The notes: generated by a model from the letters alone, not told the origin. Counted from the stretch's first letter, positions 35,097 through 44,479 are shown. The stretch: DNA of 64,000 bases from Ignavibacteriales bacterium (GCA_026390595.1 JAPLFQ010000015.1:139057-203056), one strand, 5' to 3'. Program-made: numbers and translations.

Positions 35097-36404
35097 TCAG
35101 TAAGGATAGAACACGAAGAACAGCATTGAGAGCAGAGCGAGGACCCATAGTCCCGGCTTGATTTCGCGTCTCTTTCCACCAAGGAGCTTAAAGAGAGGAT
35201 ATGCCACGAACCCTGACGTCATACCGATACCGATGTTGTAAGTGAAGCTCATCATCACGATGATCGTGAAGGCCGGCAGTACTTCGGAGTAGTCATCGAA
35301 CTTCAGACGTGTGACCGGGGTGATCATGAATGCCCCGACGATAATCAATGATGGTCCGTACGCGAAGGCAGGCACTGAGGCCAGAAACGGGGCAAAGAAG
35401 AGCGCTGCCAAAAACAACAGTGCCACGACGACTGCAGTGAGGCCCGATTTGCCCCCTGCGGCTATTCCGGTTGCCGATTCAATGTACGCGCCGGTTGTCG
35501 TCGTCCCAAGAAGCGATGCGACGATCGTGCTGAAAGCGTCCACCAGCATCGGCTTCTCGATTTCAGGGAGGTTGCCTTCTGCATCCAGCAGGTTCGCCCT
35601 CAATGCCAGGGCAATCAGCGTTCCGAGGGTGTCGAGAAACGCCATAACGAAGATCGTGAGGATGACAGAAAAAAGTCCCCAGGTAAGAGCGCCCGCGATG
35701 TCGAGCTTCAGAAAAATCTCTCCGATATCAGGCGGCATGCTCACCCATCGCTCGGGGAGGGGGGTGATTCCAAGGACGAATCCGGCGACGGTTATGGTAA
35801 GGATCCCGATAAGAAGGGCGCCGCCGACGCGTCGTATCACAAGAATTCCGATGAGGAGAAAACCGAGAATGGCTAACAGGACGGCAGGTTGGTGAAAATT
35901 CCCGACGTGCACGGGAGCTCCCTCGACGCCGAGACGCACAATCCCCGTTTCATTCAGTCCGATGAAGCTTAGGAACAATCCTATCCCAACCGTGAGCCCG
36001 ATTTTCAGTGATTCGGGAATTGCCTCCGCCAGCCAGCTGCGTACGCGAAGAACGGTCAGGAGTGCAAACAGGACGCCACTGATGAAGATTGCCCCGAGGG
36101 CGGTCTGCCAGCTGTACCCCATGATTTTAACAACCGTGAATGCGATGAAGGCATTCTCTCCCATGTAGGGGGCGATCGCAAAAGGCCGGTTCGCGTAGAG
36201 TCCCATCAGCAGTGTGCCGAACGACGCGCTTAGGATCGTCGCCACCATGGAAGGGCCGAATGGCATCCCTGCGGCCTCCAGTATCTTCGGGTTGACGATG
36301 ATGATGTATGCCATCGTTACGAACGTGGTGATCCCTGCGACGATTTCCTGTCTGACGTTTGTCCCGAGCTGTTCGAGTTTGAAGTATGAAGAGAGCGGAG
36401 TCAT
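35097..36404 (-). CDS. AzgA-type purine permease (NCS2 family)
   Basis: 435 residues with about 12-14 hydrophobic helices. The family start GTNVRQEIVAGITTFVTMAYI and GENAFIAFTVV mark AzgA/PbuG-like transporters of adenine, guanine and hypoxanthine. Its promoter candidate lies at 36522-36552, giving a leader of about 115 nt. No purine riboswitch motif was recognised in that leader. The 154-base gap 34943-35096 to the next gene shows no clear terminator. Confidence 0.88.
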   Translation of the reverse strand: MTPLSSYFKLEQLGTNVRQEIVAGITTFVTMAYIIIVNPKILEAAGMPFGPSMVATILSASFGTLLMGLYANRPFAIAPYMGENAFIAFTVVKIMGYSWQTALGAIFISGVLFALLTVLRVRSWLAEAIPESLKIGLTVGIGLFLSFIGLNETGIVRLGVEGAPVHVGNFHQPAVLLAILGFLLIGILVIRRVGGALLIGILTITVAGFVLGITPLPERWVSMPPDIGEIFLKLDIAGALTWGLFSVILTIFVMAFLDTLGTLIALALRANLLDAEGNLPEIEKPMLVDAFSTIVASLLGTTTTGAYIESATGIAAGGKSGLTAVVVALLFLAALFFAPFLASVPAFAYGPSLIIVGAFMITPVTRLKFDDYSEVLPAFTIIVMMSFTYNIGIGMTSGFVAYPLFKLLGGKRREIKPGLWVLALLSMLFFVFYPY

Positions 36405-36521
36405 AGTAATGTTGGCGCTACGTTTGGCTTATGTTCATGGCGGGTCACACTTGGTCCGCTGGTTCGCTGCTCGAGATCACATGCCGGCGCATCACCGCTG
36501 AGAGGCCGCGAAAATCGTGCG

Positions 36522-36552
36522 GAAATATAGGCCAAGACCGGATGAGAATCAA
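36522..36552 (-). promoter_or_regulatory. Promoter TTG-N20-TATATTTC for the purine permease
   Basis: On the minus strand, TTG (complement of 36550-36552), 20 nt, TATATTTC (complement of 36522-36529). Same geometry as the other promoters in the window. It reads leftwards to the permease start at 36404. No equally good promoter was found for glnE in the same 236-base divergent gap. Confidence 0.6.
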
Positions 36553-36640
36553 GACAGTGTATTGTCGCCTGACAGCGCGTCGACACCTGTGCCGCGGCAG
36601 TTTAGAATCTGTCGGTCTTTTTCAGTATCTTGCCCTCATC

Positions 36641-39499
36641 ATGGATGTCGAACACGCCCATAATCCCGGTCGGACGACCGACGACCAGCTCTTTCACGCC
36701 ATCGGCCAGCTGGCTGCCGATGCCGGGTTGTCCCCTCCGCTTTTTCTCAAGAACCTCCATGCCGACGCGCGTGCGACGCCTCACCCGCGGCGGGCACTCA
36801 ACAGCTTCCATCGTTTCCTGATGACGGGCTTTTCATCAGCCTGGATGCGCGACTTCGACTCTCATCGGCTCCTGCAGCAGATCCTCCTCGAACTCTCGTC
36901 GCAATCCCAGTTCCTTGCAGACATCCTCGTCCGGAACCCGGAGCTCTTTCGCTGGCTCACATCATCGAACGTTCTCAAGATCACCAAAACGCGCGACGAC
37001 TATGCCGCGGAGGCGTCAGACGCCATTGTGCTGTTCCAGCGGTCCGAGAAGAAGCTCGATTCCCTGAAGCGATTCCAGCGCCGCGAACTCCTCCGGATCG
37101 GAGCCCGCCAGATCTTGAAGGAAGCCGACGTTTCGAGCACATCGTCAGAGCTTTCCGCTCTCGCCGACTCCATCGCGTGCGCAGTCCTCGCAATGGCATA
37201 TGATCAGATGCGTGAAACGTTCCAGGGAGACGTGAAGAAAGAACTCGCGGTGATCGGATTGGGCAAACTCGGCGGAGAAGAACTGAATTTCAGCTCAGAC
37301 ATTGATCTGATCTTTGTCTACGACAAAGACGGTCCGCTTGAAGGATCGCAGGCACGACTCTCGTCGAAGCACGAATACTACTGCAGGGTGGCGGAGTACG
37401 TCGTCCGGCGGTTGTCCGAGCACACTGCCGAAGGCCATCTGTATAGAGTGGATATGCGACTGCGGCCCGACGGCGGCTCAGGCCCTCTCGCAATGTCACG
37501 GGCGGCATATTTCGCATACTATGAGGCACGGGGAGAACTCTGGGAGCGGCAAATGCTGATCAAAGCGCGTGTGATCGCCGGAGATCAGCAGGTTGGAGAG
37601 GGATGGATGGAGGAGATGAAGGCATTCATCTATCCGAAAACACTGCTCTCGAGTCCGCTCGAAGAAATCGCGAAGATCAAAGCGCGCATCGAATCGACGC
37701 TTGACGATGAGAAGAATATCAAATTGGGGAGCGGAGGAATTCGGGACGTTGAATTCACCGTGCAGGCGCTTCAGCTTCTCAATGGTGGGAGCACTCTGAG
37801 GCTCAGGCAGCGCAGCACCTTGGCGGCTCTGCGAGAACTCGTGGATTCACAGAAACTCAAGGAGAGCGAGGGGAGGAATCTGGATGCTGCCTATCGGTTT
37901 CTACGTACCGTCGAGGATCGGCTTCAGCTTCTTCATGGGCTGCAGAAGCACAGCATTCCGGAATCTCCGGAGGAGCGACGAATCCTTGCACGTCAGCTGG
38001 GTTTCGATTCGGCGGCGGCCTTCACGAAAAAACTAGCGGTCCATCAGGATCGGATCAGGAAGGCATATGATTCTGTCTTCGAAAAGAGATCCGCCAATCG
38101 GAAGGCTGGTGCGGCGAGCGGCCCATGGCTCGATGCCCGTGTTCTTCGCAAGCTGGGAGTCTATGACGCAGAAGCCGCTCAATCACAACTTGCGGAGATA
38201 CTGAAGGAATTGCCCGAGTTGAAGGAGCCTGTCCGGTTTGCCCTGTTCGTCGATCTGATCAGAAAACGAAAAGCACCGGATTGGGCCTTGAAGAACCTCC
38301 TCCAACTCGCTTCCTCGGCACCGATCAAGCGGACTCTCCAACAGGCAGTCCTGAATGAGAAATCGCTCGATCTTCTGATCCTTCTCGCCGCGCGGAGTTC
38401 ACGATACAGCGGACTGTTGGCACGAGAACCTCTTCTCTTCGAAACACTTCTTGGCCGACCGGAAGATCTGTTGGCTTCCGGTGCGGCTTGGTCTTTTCTC
38501 AAGAGCGCGGATCTGCCTCGTTATCGTATCTACAACGAATTCAAAGCAGTGCTGCGATTCGTCGTCGGGGAGATTTCCGCCCCGGCTCTCACGCGCGAAC
38601 TCAGTGCGCTTGCAGACGATATTGTTGCCCACGCGTATCGGCTAGCAGCGGAAGAGGTCCGGATTCCCCGCTCCTTGCCAGTCGCGCTGATGGCGCTCGG
38701 AAAGTTTGGTGGCGGGGAAATCTCCATAGGCTCCGATCTCGACCTTGTTCTTCTATATAAAGAACGCGGAGGGCTCCAGGCGAAGACCGTGAATGCGCTT
38801 GGAAGAACCCTGCGGGAGAAGCTCGATCGTGTGTATGAGATTGATTTTCGTCTCAGACCTGAAGGAAAGAACGCACCGTTGGCGACCGAGTTCGAGTATT
38901 ATAAAGAATACCTCGTGCATCGTGCTTCGTTGTGGGAGCGCCAATCTCTGACGAAAGCCCGGTGCATAGCCGGCGATCCGGCATTTGGCCATGAACTTAT
39001 GAAGCATGTCGCACAACTATCGTGCGATGTGCCGCTGCCGAAAGGGTGGAAGAACGAGATCGTCTCGATGCGCGCCCGGATGGTCAAGGAGCGATCCAGG
39101 TCGCAGGAGAGCGTCGATCTGAAAGTAGGGATCGGAGGATTGGTTGATCTTGAGTTTCTGGTGCAGGCAACCCAGCTGAGGTGTTGTCCTGACCATCCGG
39201 AGATGGCGCAGACAAACACGTTTGACGCGATCGACTCGATGAAGAAACAAAAATTGCTCCCGCAGAAGAATGCAGCGAGGGCCCGAAGAAATCTGGAGTA
39301 CTTCCGGCAGCTCGAAGCGGTCATTCGCATCAATTCGGAGAAGACAGATTTCCTCCTCCCGTCGGAGAACGATCGGCTGCAGGCGGTGGTAGCTGGGATG
39401 GGAAGTTCATCTCCCGCCGCACTGCGTGCAGCGATCCAGGAAAAAAGAAAAACGAACCGGAAGCTCTTTACCGAAACCATCAGGTCACTTCCGAAATGA
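36641..39499 (+). CDS. glnE: Glutamine synthetase adenylyltransferase/deadenylase (GlnE-like)
   Basis: 952 residues (E. coli GlnE 946). Two nucleotidyltransferase domains: one with FSSDIDLIF near residue 217 and a second with GSDLDLVL near 696; each is followed by the conserved YRVDMRLRP / YEIDFRLRP block. Adds or removes AMP on glutamine synthetase to match nitrogen supply. The frame is open to 36431; the ATG at 36641 gives the expected length. Coupled to the next gene by an ATGA overlap (39496-39499), although no functional link is obvious. Confidence 0.92.
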   Translation: MDVEHAHNPGRTTDDQLFHAIGQLAADAGLSPPLFLKNLHADARATPHPRRALNSFHRFLMTGFSSAWMRDFDSHRLLQQILLELSSQSQFLADILVRNPELFRWLTSSNVLKITKTRDDYAAEASDAIVLFQRSEKKLDSLKRFQRRELLRIGARQILKEADVSSTSSELSALADSIACAVLAMAYDQMRETFQGDVKKELAVIGLGKLGGEELNFSSDIDLIFVYDKDGPLEGSQARLSSKHEYYCRVAEYVVRRLSEHTAEGHLYRVDMRLRPDGGSGPLAMSRAAYFAYYEARGELWERQMLIKARVIAGDQQVGEGWMEEMKAFIYPKTLLSSPLEEIAKIKARIESTLDDEKNIKLGSGGIRDVEFTVQALQLLNGGSTLRLRQRSTLAALRELVDSQKLKESEGRNLDAAYRFLRTVEDRLQLLHGLQKHSIPESPEERRILARQLGFDSAAAFTKKLAVHQDRIRKAYDSVFEKRSANRKAGAASGPWLDARVLRKLGVYDAEAAQSQLAEILKELPELKEPVRFALFVDLIRKRKAPDWALKNLLQLASSAPIKRTLQQAVLNEKSLDLLILLAARSSRYSGLLAREPLLFETLLGRPEDLLASGAAWSFLKSADLPRYRIYNEFKAVLRFVVGEISAPALTRELSALADDIVAHAYRLAAEEVRIPRSLPVALMALGKFGGGEISIGSDLDLVLLYKERGGLQAKTVNALGRTLREKLDRVYEIDFRLRPEGKNAPLATEFEYYKEYLVHRASLWERQSLTKARCIAGDPAFGHELMKHVAQLSCDVPLPKGWKNEIVSMRARMVKERSRSQESVDLKVGIGGLVDLEFLVQATQLRCCPDHPEMAQTNTFDAIDSMKKQKLLPQKNAARARRNLEYFRQLEAVIRINSEKTDFLLPSENDRLQAVVAGMGSSSPAALRAAIQEKRKTNRKLFTETIRSLPK

Positions 39500-41406
39500 A
39501 GTCGACAGCAGCGCGCATACTCTCCAACGAGTGGTTTCTGGCGGCGTCGGTTGCGCTTCTTGCCTTCGGTGTCTATGTGACAACGATGTGCCGTACGGTC
39601 TCGTTCATCGATGCCGGTGAACTTGCCGCTGCGGCTACTCTCCTCGGCATTGCACATCCCACCGGCTATCCCTTGTTTACGCTTGTTGCGCATTGCGCTC
39701 TCTGGATTCCCATAGGGGGAGAGGAGATTCTCAGGCTGAATGTCCTTTCGTCCGCCATTGTGGCCGCAGCGGTGGGAGTCTTCTTCCGTGTCTTGCTAGT
39801 TCTGGCGCGGATGGTGCGAGCGAATGTCCGAAAGGGCCGCGACAATCAGCCCAGTACCAAAGCACGGACGTTGATTGCCTCGGCCGCCGCTGCTCTGGCC
39901 GTTGGTTTCAGCACGACCGTCTGGGCCCAGTCCGTCGCAATAGAAGTGTACGGGCTTCATGTGCTATTGATCCTAGTGACGATGCTCCTGTTTCTGACGG
40001 GGATCGAGGAGACCGGCGGCGGGGCTCAGGAAATTCCGCGTCGACTGTTCGCAGCAGCTTTCTTTCTCGGACTCAGTTTCTCGAATCATCTGACAACACT
40101 TCTCGTCGTCCCCGCGTTGATGTATCTTTATGGAGTGACTCATGGCGGGGGACGGGAGTCGCTTCTTCGTGCCCTGAAAATCTTTCCGTTCTTCTGCCTT
40201 GGCTTGAGCCCCTATTTCTATCTGCCTGTCCGCTCAAGCGCTCATCCTCTCCTCGATTGGGGACATCCGGTGGGGTTCGAGCGCCTTTTCTGGCATGTGT
40301 CCGGCAAACAGTACCGAAGTTGGATGTTTTCGAGCTTCGACAGCGCAGGGAAGCAGCTTGCGTATTTCTTCAGCCACTTTCCCTCTGAATACAACTTGTT
40401 TCTCGAGGCAGTCATGCTATTTGGGTTGATATTCGTTTTTCGTTCAAACAAGAGGATCTTCTGGTTTCTCGTTGTGGCGTTCGCCGGCGGTATCTTGTAT
40501 TCCATCAATTATGATATCCACGACATCGACTCGTACTTCCTCCTGGCATACCTCGTTGCCGGCATTTTTCTCTTCTTCGGTATCATCAGTCTTCTGGCTT
40601 ACATCCCCGAAAGACCTTCGATTCGACCGCTCTTCCTTGTCGCTGTCGTACTGCTCGCTCTTCCGGTGTCGCAGTATGTCAGTAACAAAAAGGGAGTAAG
40701 CGAATCAGACAACTTTCTTGTGAGCGACTATGTTCATAATATCTTCTCGAACACGGAGAGGAATGCAGTTATCCTGACCTATCAATGGGACTATTTTGTT
40801 GCCCCTTCCCTGTATTTTCAGTTCGTAAGGCACGAAAGGGAAGATATTCTGGTGATTGACAAGGAACTGCTTCGAAGGTCCTGGTATTTTGTCCATCTCA
40901 GGACCCATTTCCCATGGCTGATCGAGCGGTCGAAGGCCGAAGTCGATGCTTTTCTGGCCGAGCTCTACAAGTTCGAGCATGACCTCCCGTACGATCCGGG
41001 AGTCATTGAGGCCCGGTACGTGGGAATGATCAACAGTTTCGTCGACCAATCCATCAAGGATCGACCCGTCTATTTTGGTCCCGAAATTGAGCCTGAAATG
41101 GGCCCAGAATACGCAAGAATTCCGGACGGGATACTTTTCCGGCTCTCGCAAGCCATTGATACCATTGAGATTAAGTCCGTCAAGGTTGAATACCAGCCCA
41201 CTTCCTTTGAAAGCCGCCTCACAGCCGGGCTGCAAGGCATTTACGCCCGGATGCTCACTTCGACGGCGGCTCGTTATGTCTCTCGAAACCAGCTTTCCGA
41301 GGCATCATTGCTCCTCGGCAAGGCTCTGGCAATCAATCCCGCCTATGCACCCGCCAGGGTGATGCATGAACGAATCAGTCGAGGCGTTCCTCGGGTAAGA
41401 CAGTAA
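39496..41406 (+). CDS. DUF2723 membrane glycosyltransferase-like protein
   Basis: 636 residues. The DUF2723 block is clear near the start: RTVSFIDAGELAAAATLLGIAHPTGYPLF, with the acidic residues expected in GT-C/GT117-like enzymes. About ten hydrophobic helices follow, up to roughly residue 400. The soluble C-terminal third (about 400-636) ends with one TPR-like unit (LLLGKALAINPAYAPA). DUF2723 proteins in Bacteroidota are linked to protein O-glycosylation. Start ATG overlaps the glnE stop by four bases. Confidence 0.85.
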   Translation: MKSTAARILSNEWFLAASVALLAFGVYVTTMCRTVSFIDAGELAAAATLLGIAHPTGYPLFTLVAHCALWIPIGGEEILRLNVLSSAIVAAAVGVFFRVLLVLARMVRANVRKGRDNQPSTKARTLIASAAAALAVGFSTTVWAQSVAIEVYGLHVLLILVTMLLFLTGIEETGGGAQEIPRRLFAAAFFLGLSFSNHLTTLLVVPALMYLYGVTHGGGRESLLRALKIFPFFCLGLSPYFYLPVRSSAHPLLDWGHPVGFERLFWHVSGKQYRSWMFSSFDSAGKQLAYFFSHFPSEYNLFLEAVMLFGLIFVFRSNKRIFWFLVVAFAGGILYSINYDIHDIDSYFLLAYLVAGIFLFFGIISLLAYIPERPSIRPLFLVAVVLLALPVSQYVSNKKGVSESDNFLVSDYVHNIFSNTERNAVILTYQWDYFVAPSLYFQFVRHEREDILVIDKELLRRSWYFVHLRTHFPWLIERSKAEVDAFLAELYKFEHDLPYDPGVIEARYVGMINSFVDQSIKDRPVYFGPEIEPEMGPEYARIPDGILFRLSQAIDTIEIKSVKVEYQPTSFESRLTAGLQGIYARMLTSTAARYVSRNQLSEASLLLGKALAINPAYAPARVMHERISRGVPRVRQ

Positions 41407-41450
41407 GGGACACATTCGCGAAAAAACACATATTTTTCTCTCCTTTCCCG

Positions 41451-41478
41451 TTGACTCTTTGCCAATTTTTGTTAAATT
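41451..41478 (+). promoter_or_regulatory. Promoter of the tRNA-rpmG-secE region
   Basis: TTGACT at 41451-41456, 16-nt spacer, TAAATT at 41473-41478; equivalently TTG-N19-TAAATT. The first tRNA begins about 100 nt downstream. The T-rich segment before it (41428-41448) may act as an upstream element. Confidence 0.6.
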
Positions 41479-41584
41479 ATAAAGCTCAAGTTCCACGTAA
41501 TTGCCCCCTTTTCATTAGACTGCTGTCGTTTTTCTTTTTCGAAGTGCAGAAAGACGGCATTGGCAGAAGGGGCATCTGTGTCTC

Positions 41585-41657
41585 GCTGGCGTAGCTCAGT
41601 TGGTAGAGCAGCTGACTTGTAATCAGCAGGTCGACGGTCCGAATCCGCCCGCCAGCT
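41585..41657 (+). tRNA. tRNA-Thr (anticodon TGT)
   Basis: Cloverleaf: acceptor GCTGGCG/CGCCAGC, D-arm standard, anticodon loop CTTGTAA on a 5-bp stem GCTGA/TCAGC. The T-arm is odd: loop TCCGAAT rather than TTCGAAT and an A.C mismatch in the stem (GACGG/CCGCC). No CCA is encoded. Confidence 0.9.
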
Positions 41658-41697
41658 CTTCGAGAACATTCATTGCGCGTCGCACGCGAGAAGACTC

Positions 41698-41783
41698 GGG
41701 CAGGTAGCGAAGTGGTTAAACGCATCAGACTGTAAATCTGACGGCTCAAGCCTTCGGAGGTTCGAATCCTTCCCTGCCCACCA
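41698..41783 (+). tRNA. tRNA-Tyr (anticodon GTA)
   Basis: Class II tRNA with a long variable arm. Acceptor GGGCAGG/CCTGCCC, anticodon loop CTGTAAA, normal T-loop TTCGAAT. The 3' CCA (41781-41783) is encoded, unlike the neighbouring tRNAs. Confidence 0.95.
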
Positions 41784-41808
41784 GGAAATTGTCGGTCGCC
41801 GATTGTCT

Positions 41809-41837
41809 GCGCCGAAGGCGCATCCGCCTCAGGCGGA
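41809..41837. repeat. Double hairpin between tRNA-Tyr and tRNA-Gly
   Basis: Two small perfect hairpins side by side: GCGCC-gaa-GGCGC (41809-41821) and TCCGCC-tca-GGCGGA (41823-41837). They resemble a REP-like element and could also mark tRNA processing. Confidence 0.5.
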
Positions 41838-41897
41838 GATTGTCGATTGATTGTTGTGTAAATCGAAATTCGAAAATTGGAAATCGAACATGTCTTT

Positions 41898-41970
41898 GCG
41901 GGAGTAACTCAGTTGGTAGAGTCACAGCCTTCCAAGCTGTTGGTCGCGGGTTCGAGTCCCGTCTCCCGCT
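41898..41970 (+). tRNA. tRNA-Gly (anticodon TCC)
   Basis: Acceptor GCGGGAG/CTCCCGC, anticodon loop CTTCCAA on stem ACAGC/GCTGT, T-loop TTCGAGT. No encoded CCA. Confidence 0.95.
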
Positions 41971-42074
41971 CAACGACTCACTTCTGAGTTCGAAATTGGG
42001 AGTTCGATATTCAGCGTTCACATGCGAATAACGAATATCGTACATCGAATATCGAATAACGAAGTTGGTTGCAT

Positions 42075-42147
<73 letters not shown>

Positions 42148-42193
42148 CGGAGTATCACTGACCATAGTTTGTCCATAAGCGGAGTCGAATGTC

Positions 42194-42343
42194 GTGAGAG
42201 ATATTATCACTTTGGAATGCTCAACCTGCAAACGCAGGAACTACAGTGCAACGAAAAACAAGAAGCTGCAGACCGGCCGGGTTGAGTACAAGAAATATTG
42301 TAAGTGGTGCAAGAAGCGCACACCCCACAAAGAAACGAAGTGA
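42194..42343 (+). CDS. rpmG: 50S ribosomal protein L33
   Basis: 49 residues from a GTG start with GGAG 9 nt upstream. Four cysteines in two CxxC pairs ([18 protein letters not shown]) make it the zinc-binding form of L33; the C-terminus is basic. It sits between tRNA-Thr and tRNA-Trp in the canonical secE-nusG neighbourhood. Confidence 0.93.
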   Translation: MRDIITLECSTCKRRNYSATKNKKLQTGRVEYKKYCKWCKKRTPHKETK

Positions 42344-42347
42344 CACA

Positions 42348-42364
42348 GCCCGGTTGGTAGAGTC
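42348..42364 (+). other. tRNA D-arm-like fragment
   Basis: gcccggttggtagagtc closely resembles the D-arm of the neighbouring tRNAs (gctcagttggtagagc), but no matching anticodon or T-arm follows. Probably a decayed tRNA or chance similarity. Confidence 0.3.
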
Positions 42365-42412
42365 CTTGTGCGCTGTCTGAAGGATTCCTGCCCTCTCCTG
42401 GGAATGTTTCCT

Positions 42413-42485
42413 ACGTCAGTGGCTCAATTGGTAGAGCAGCGGTCTCCAAAACCGCAGGTTGGGGGTTCGAGTCCCTCCTGACGTG
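42413..42485 (+). tRNA. tRNA-Trp (anticodon CCA)
   Basis: Acceptor ACGTCAG/CTGACGT, anticodon stem GCGGT/ACCGC with loop CTCCAAA, T-loop TTCGAGT. No encoded CCA. A short 6-bp hairpin (42482-42500) overlaps its 3' end and may be part of processing. Confidence 0.93.
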
Positions 42486-42540
42486 CTCGTCTCAAGCACG
42501 GTAGTAATCATGAACGTGGCATTCATTTGCATGGTGAACA

Positions 42541-42723
42541 ATGAAAGAAAAGATTCTCAATTTTTTCAATGACGTGGTAAAAGAGATGGGCAAGGTGACG
42601 TGGCCGACCCGTGATGAACTCGCGGAATCGACGAAGATCGTCATCATCGTTTGTGTACTCATTTCTTTGTTTACCTGGGGTGTCGATACTCTGCTGGCCG
42701 CAGCCCTCAAGGCAATCCTTTAA
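42541..42723 (+). CDS. secE: Protein translocase subunit SecE
   Basis: 60 residues with one C-terminal transmembrane helix (IVIIVCVLISLFTWGVDTLL) and the conserved amphipathic segment VVKEMGKVTWPTRDEL. It clamps the SecY channel in the inner membrane. Size fits the single-helix SecE of this phylum. nusG begins 21 nt after its stop. Confidence 0.95.
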   Translation: MKEKILNFFNDVVKEMGKVTWPTRDELAESTKIVIIVCVLISLFTWGVDTLLAAALKAIL

Positions 42724-42743
42724 TCCGAGGAAGGACAAGAGAG

Positions 42744-43277
42744 TTGAACAAGCGCTGGTACGTTGTGCGAACATACTCAGGTCACGAGGCAAAGGTGAAG
42801 ACATACCTCGAATCGGAGACCGCCCGGTTGAATTTGAGCGAGCGTCTCTCGAGTGTCATGATTCCTTCGGAAAAAGTCATCGAGGTCAAGGACGGGAAAA
42901 AGAAAGCCCGGGTGAAGAACTTTTTCCCCGGATATGTCCTGGTGGAGGCGGTGCTCGACAAGGAAACGATCCATCTGATCCTTGAAGCTCCGTCAGTTCT
43001 CGGGTTCGTCCCCGACAAGAATAACCCCGCTCCTCTTCAGCCCGACGAAGTGCGGCGGTTGATCGGGAAGATGGAATCGAAGGAAGACGTCGAATTGGTC
43101 GAGATCCCGTTTCGTATGGGAGACCCGGTCAAGGTTGTCGAAGGTCCCTTCAACAATTTTTCAGGTTTCGTGCAGGAAGTGAATCCGGAGAAATTGAAGG
43201 TAAAGGTGATGGTCAGCATTTTCGGACGGAAGACCCCTGTGGAACTGGATTTCGTCCAGGTGGAATTGGAAAAGTAG
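42744..43277 (+). CDS. nusG: Transcription elongation/antitermination factor NusG
   Basis: 177 residues from a TTG start (42744) behind GAGGAAGGA. NGN domain begins WYVVRTYSGHEAKV and contains FFPGYVLVE; the C-terminal KOW domain has GDPVKVVEGPFNNFSGFV. Binds RNA polymerase and links it to Rho or ribosomes. The open frame upstream to 42651 overlaps secE and is not used. Confidence 0.95.
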   Translation: MNKRWYVVRTYSGHEAKVKTYLESETARLNLSERLSSVMIPSEKVIEVKDGKKKARVKNFFPGYVLVEAVLDKETIHLILEAPSVLGFVPDKNNPAPLQPDEVRRLIGKMESKEDVELVEIPFRMGDPVKVVEGPFNNFSGFVQEVNPEKLKVKVMVSIFGRKTPVELDFVQVELEK

Positions 43278-43325
43278 CTTCAGACTTCGTGAGTCGTTCT
43301 ATTTAGAGAGAGAGGCAGATCGTTT

Positions 43326-43751
43326 ATGGCGAAAAAAATTACAGGGTTTATCAAGCTGCAAATTCCTGCCGGACAAGCGAATCCGGCACCTCCGGTCGGT
43401 CCCGCCCTTGGTCAAAAGGGCGTGAACATCATGGAATTCTGCAAGCAATTCAACGCCAGGACCAAGGATCAGCAGGGCCTGATTATCCCGGTGATCATCA
43501 CCGTCTTCAGTGATAAGTCGTTTACGTTTATCACCAAGACGCCGCCGGCGGCGACATTGCTCCTGAAAGCGGCGAAGGTCGAAAAAGGCTCCGGCGAACC
43601 GAATCGCAACAAGGTCGGCAAGGTCACGAAGAAGCAGGTTCGCGAGATTGCTGAATCAAAGATGGTTGACCTGAATGCAGCTTCAGTGGAAGCCGCGATG
43701 AGCATGGTCGCTGGGACTGCTCGCAGCATGGGCATCACGGTTGAAGATTAA
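43326..43751 (+). CDS. rplK: 50S ribosomal protein L11
   Basis: 141 residues, standard length. Starts with [32 protein letters not shown] (helical N-domain contacting release and elongation factors) and ends with the rRNA-binding domain ([20 protein letters not shown]). First gene of the rplKAJL-rpoBC block, 48 nt after nusG. Confidence 0.98.
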   Translation: MAKKITGFIKLQIPAGQANPAPPVGPALGQKGVNIMEFCKQFNARTKDQQGLIIPVIITVFSDKSFTFITKTPPAATLLLKAAKVEKGSGEPNRNKVGKVTKKQVREIAESKMVDLNAASVEAAMSMVAGTARSMGITVED

Positions 43752-43783
43752 TCAACACGCGCACGGAAAGTGAGATTTGTCGT

Positions 43784-44479
43784 ATGAGAACTCGAAGCAA
43801 GCGCTACAAGACAGTGGCGACAAAAGTTGAGAAGAAGAACTACACGATTGCCGACGCTGTGCAGAAGGTGAAAGAAACTGCCAGCGCAAAGTTCGCCGAA
43901 GGCGTCGATATCGCAGTTCGCCTCGGTGTCGATCCGAAGAAGGCCGATCAGGCCCTCCGCGGCACGGTTGCGTTGCCGCACGGAATCGGTAAGGCAGTGC
44001 GTGTACTTGTGATTGCCAAGCCGCCGAAGGATGACGAAGCGAAGGCAGCCGGCGCAGACCATGTCGGATTCCAGGACTACCTCGAGAAGATTCAGGGTGG
44101 ATGGGCAGACGTGGACGTGATCATTGCGACGCCGGACGTCATGGGAGATCTCGGAAAGCTCGGAAGAATCCTCGGCCCCCGCGGTCTGATGCCGAATCCG
44201 AAGAGTGGCACCGTAACCGTCGATGTCGGAAAAGCGGTCACAGAAGTGAAAGCTGGAAAAATTGAATTCCGCGTCGACAAGGCCGGTATCGTGCACGCCA
44301 CGGTCGGCAAAGCGAGTTTCGAAAAGGATAAGCTGGTGGAGAATATCCAGTCATTCCTGACGACCATCGTTCGCCTGAAGCCCTCGACGGCGAAGGGAAC
44401 GTATATCAAGAGTATCGCGATCTCCACGACGATGGGACCTGGTGTCCAGATTGATCGCGGCGAAATCGCCGGTCATTAA
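43784..44479 (+). CDS. rplA: 50S ribosomal protein L1
   Basis: 231 residues, normal length. Family marks GVDPKKADQALRGTVALPHG and LGPRGLMPNPKSGTVT are present. Binds 23S rRNA at the L1 stalk and, in many bacteria, represses its own operon; no L1 operator was identified here. Confidence 0.98.
   Translation: MRTRSKRYKTVATKVEKKNYTIADAVQKVKETASAKFAEGVDIAVRLGVDPKKADQALRGTVALPHGIGKAVRVLVIAKPPKDDEAKAAGADHVGFQDYLEKIQGGWADVDVIIATPDVMGDLGKLGRILGPRGLMPNPKSGTVTVDVGKAVTEVKAGKIEFRVDKAGIVHATVGKASFEKDKLVENIQSFLTTIVRLKPSTAKGTYIKSIAISTTMGPGVQIDRGEIAGH

Noticed and set aside
36405..36521. Purine riboswitch in the leader of the AzgA-type permease
   Set aside because: The conserved core bases of the purine riboswitch could not be found in this leader.
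41800..42065. CRISPR-like repeats between tRNA genes
   Set aside because: Repeated CGAA words are short, irregular and without spacers of equal size; no cas genes nearby.
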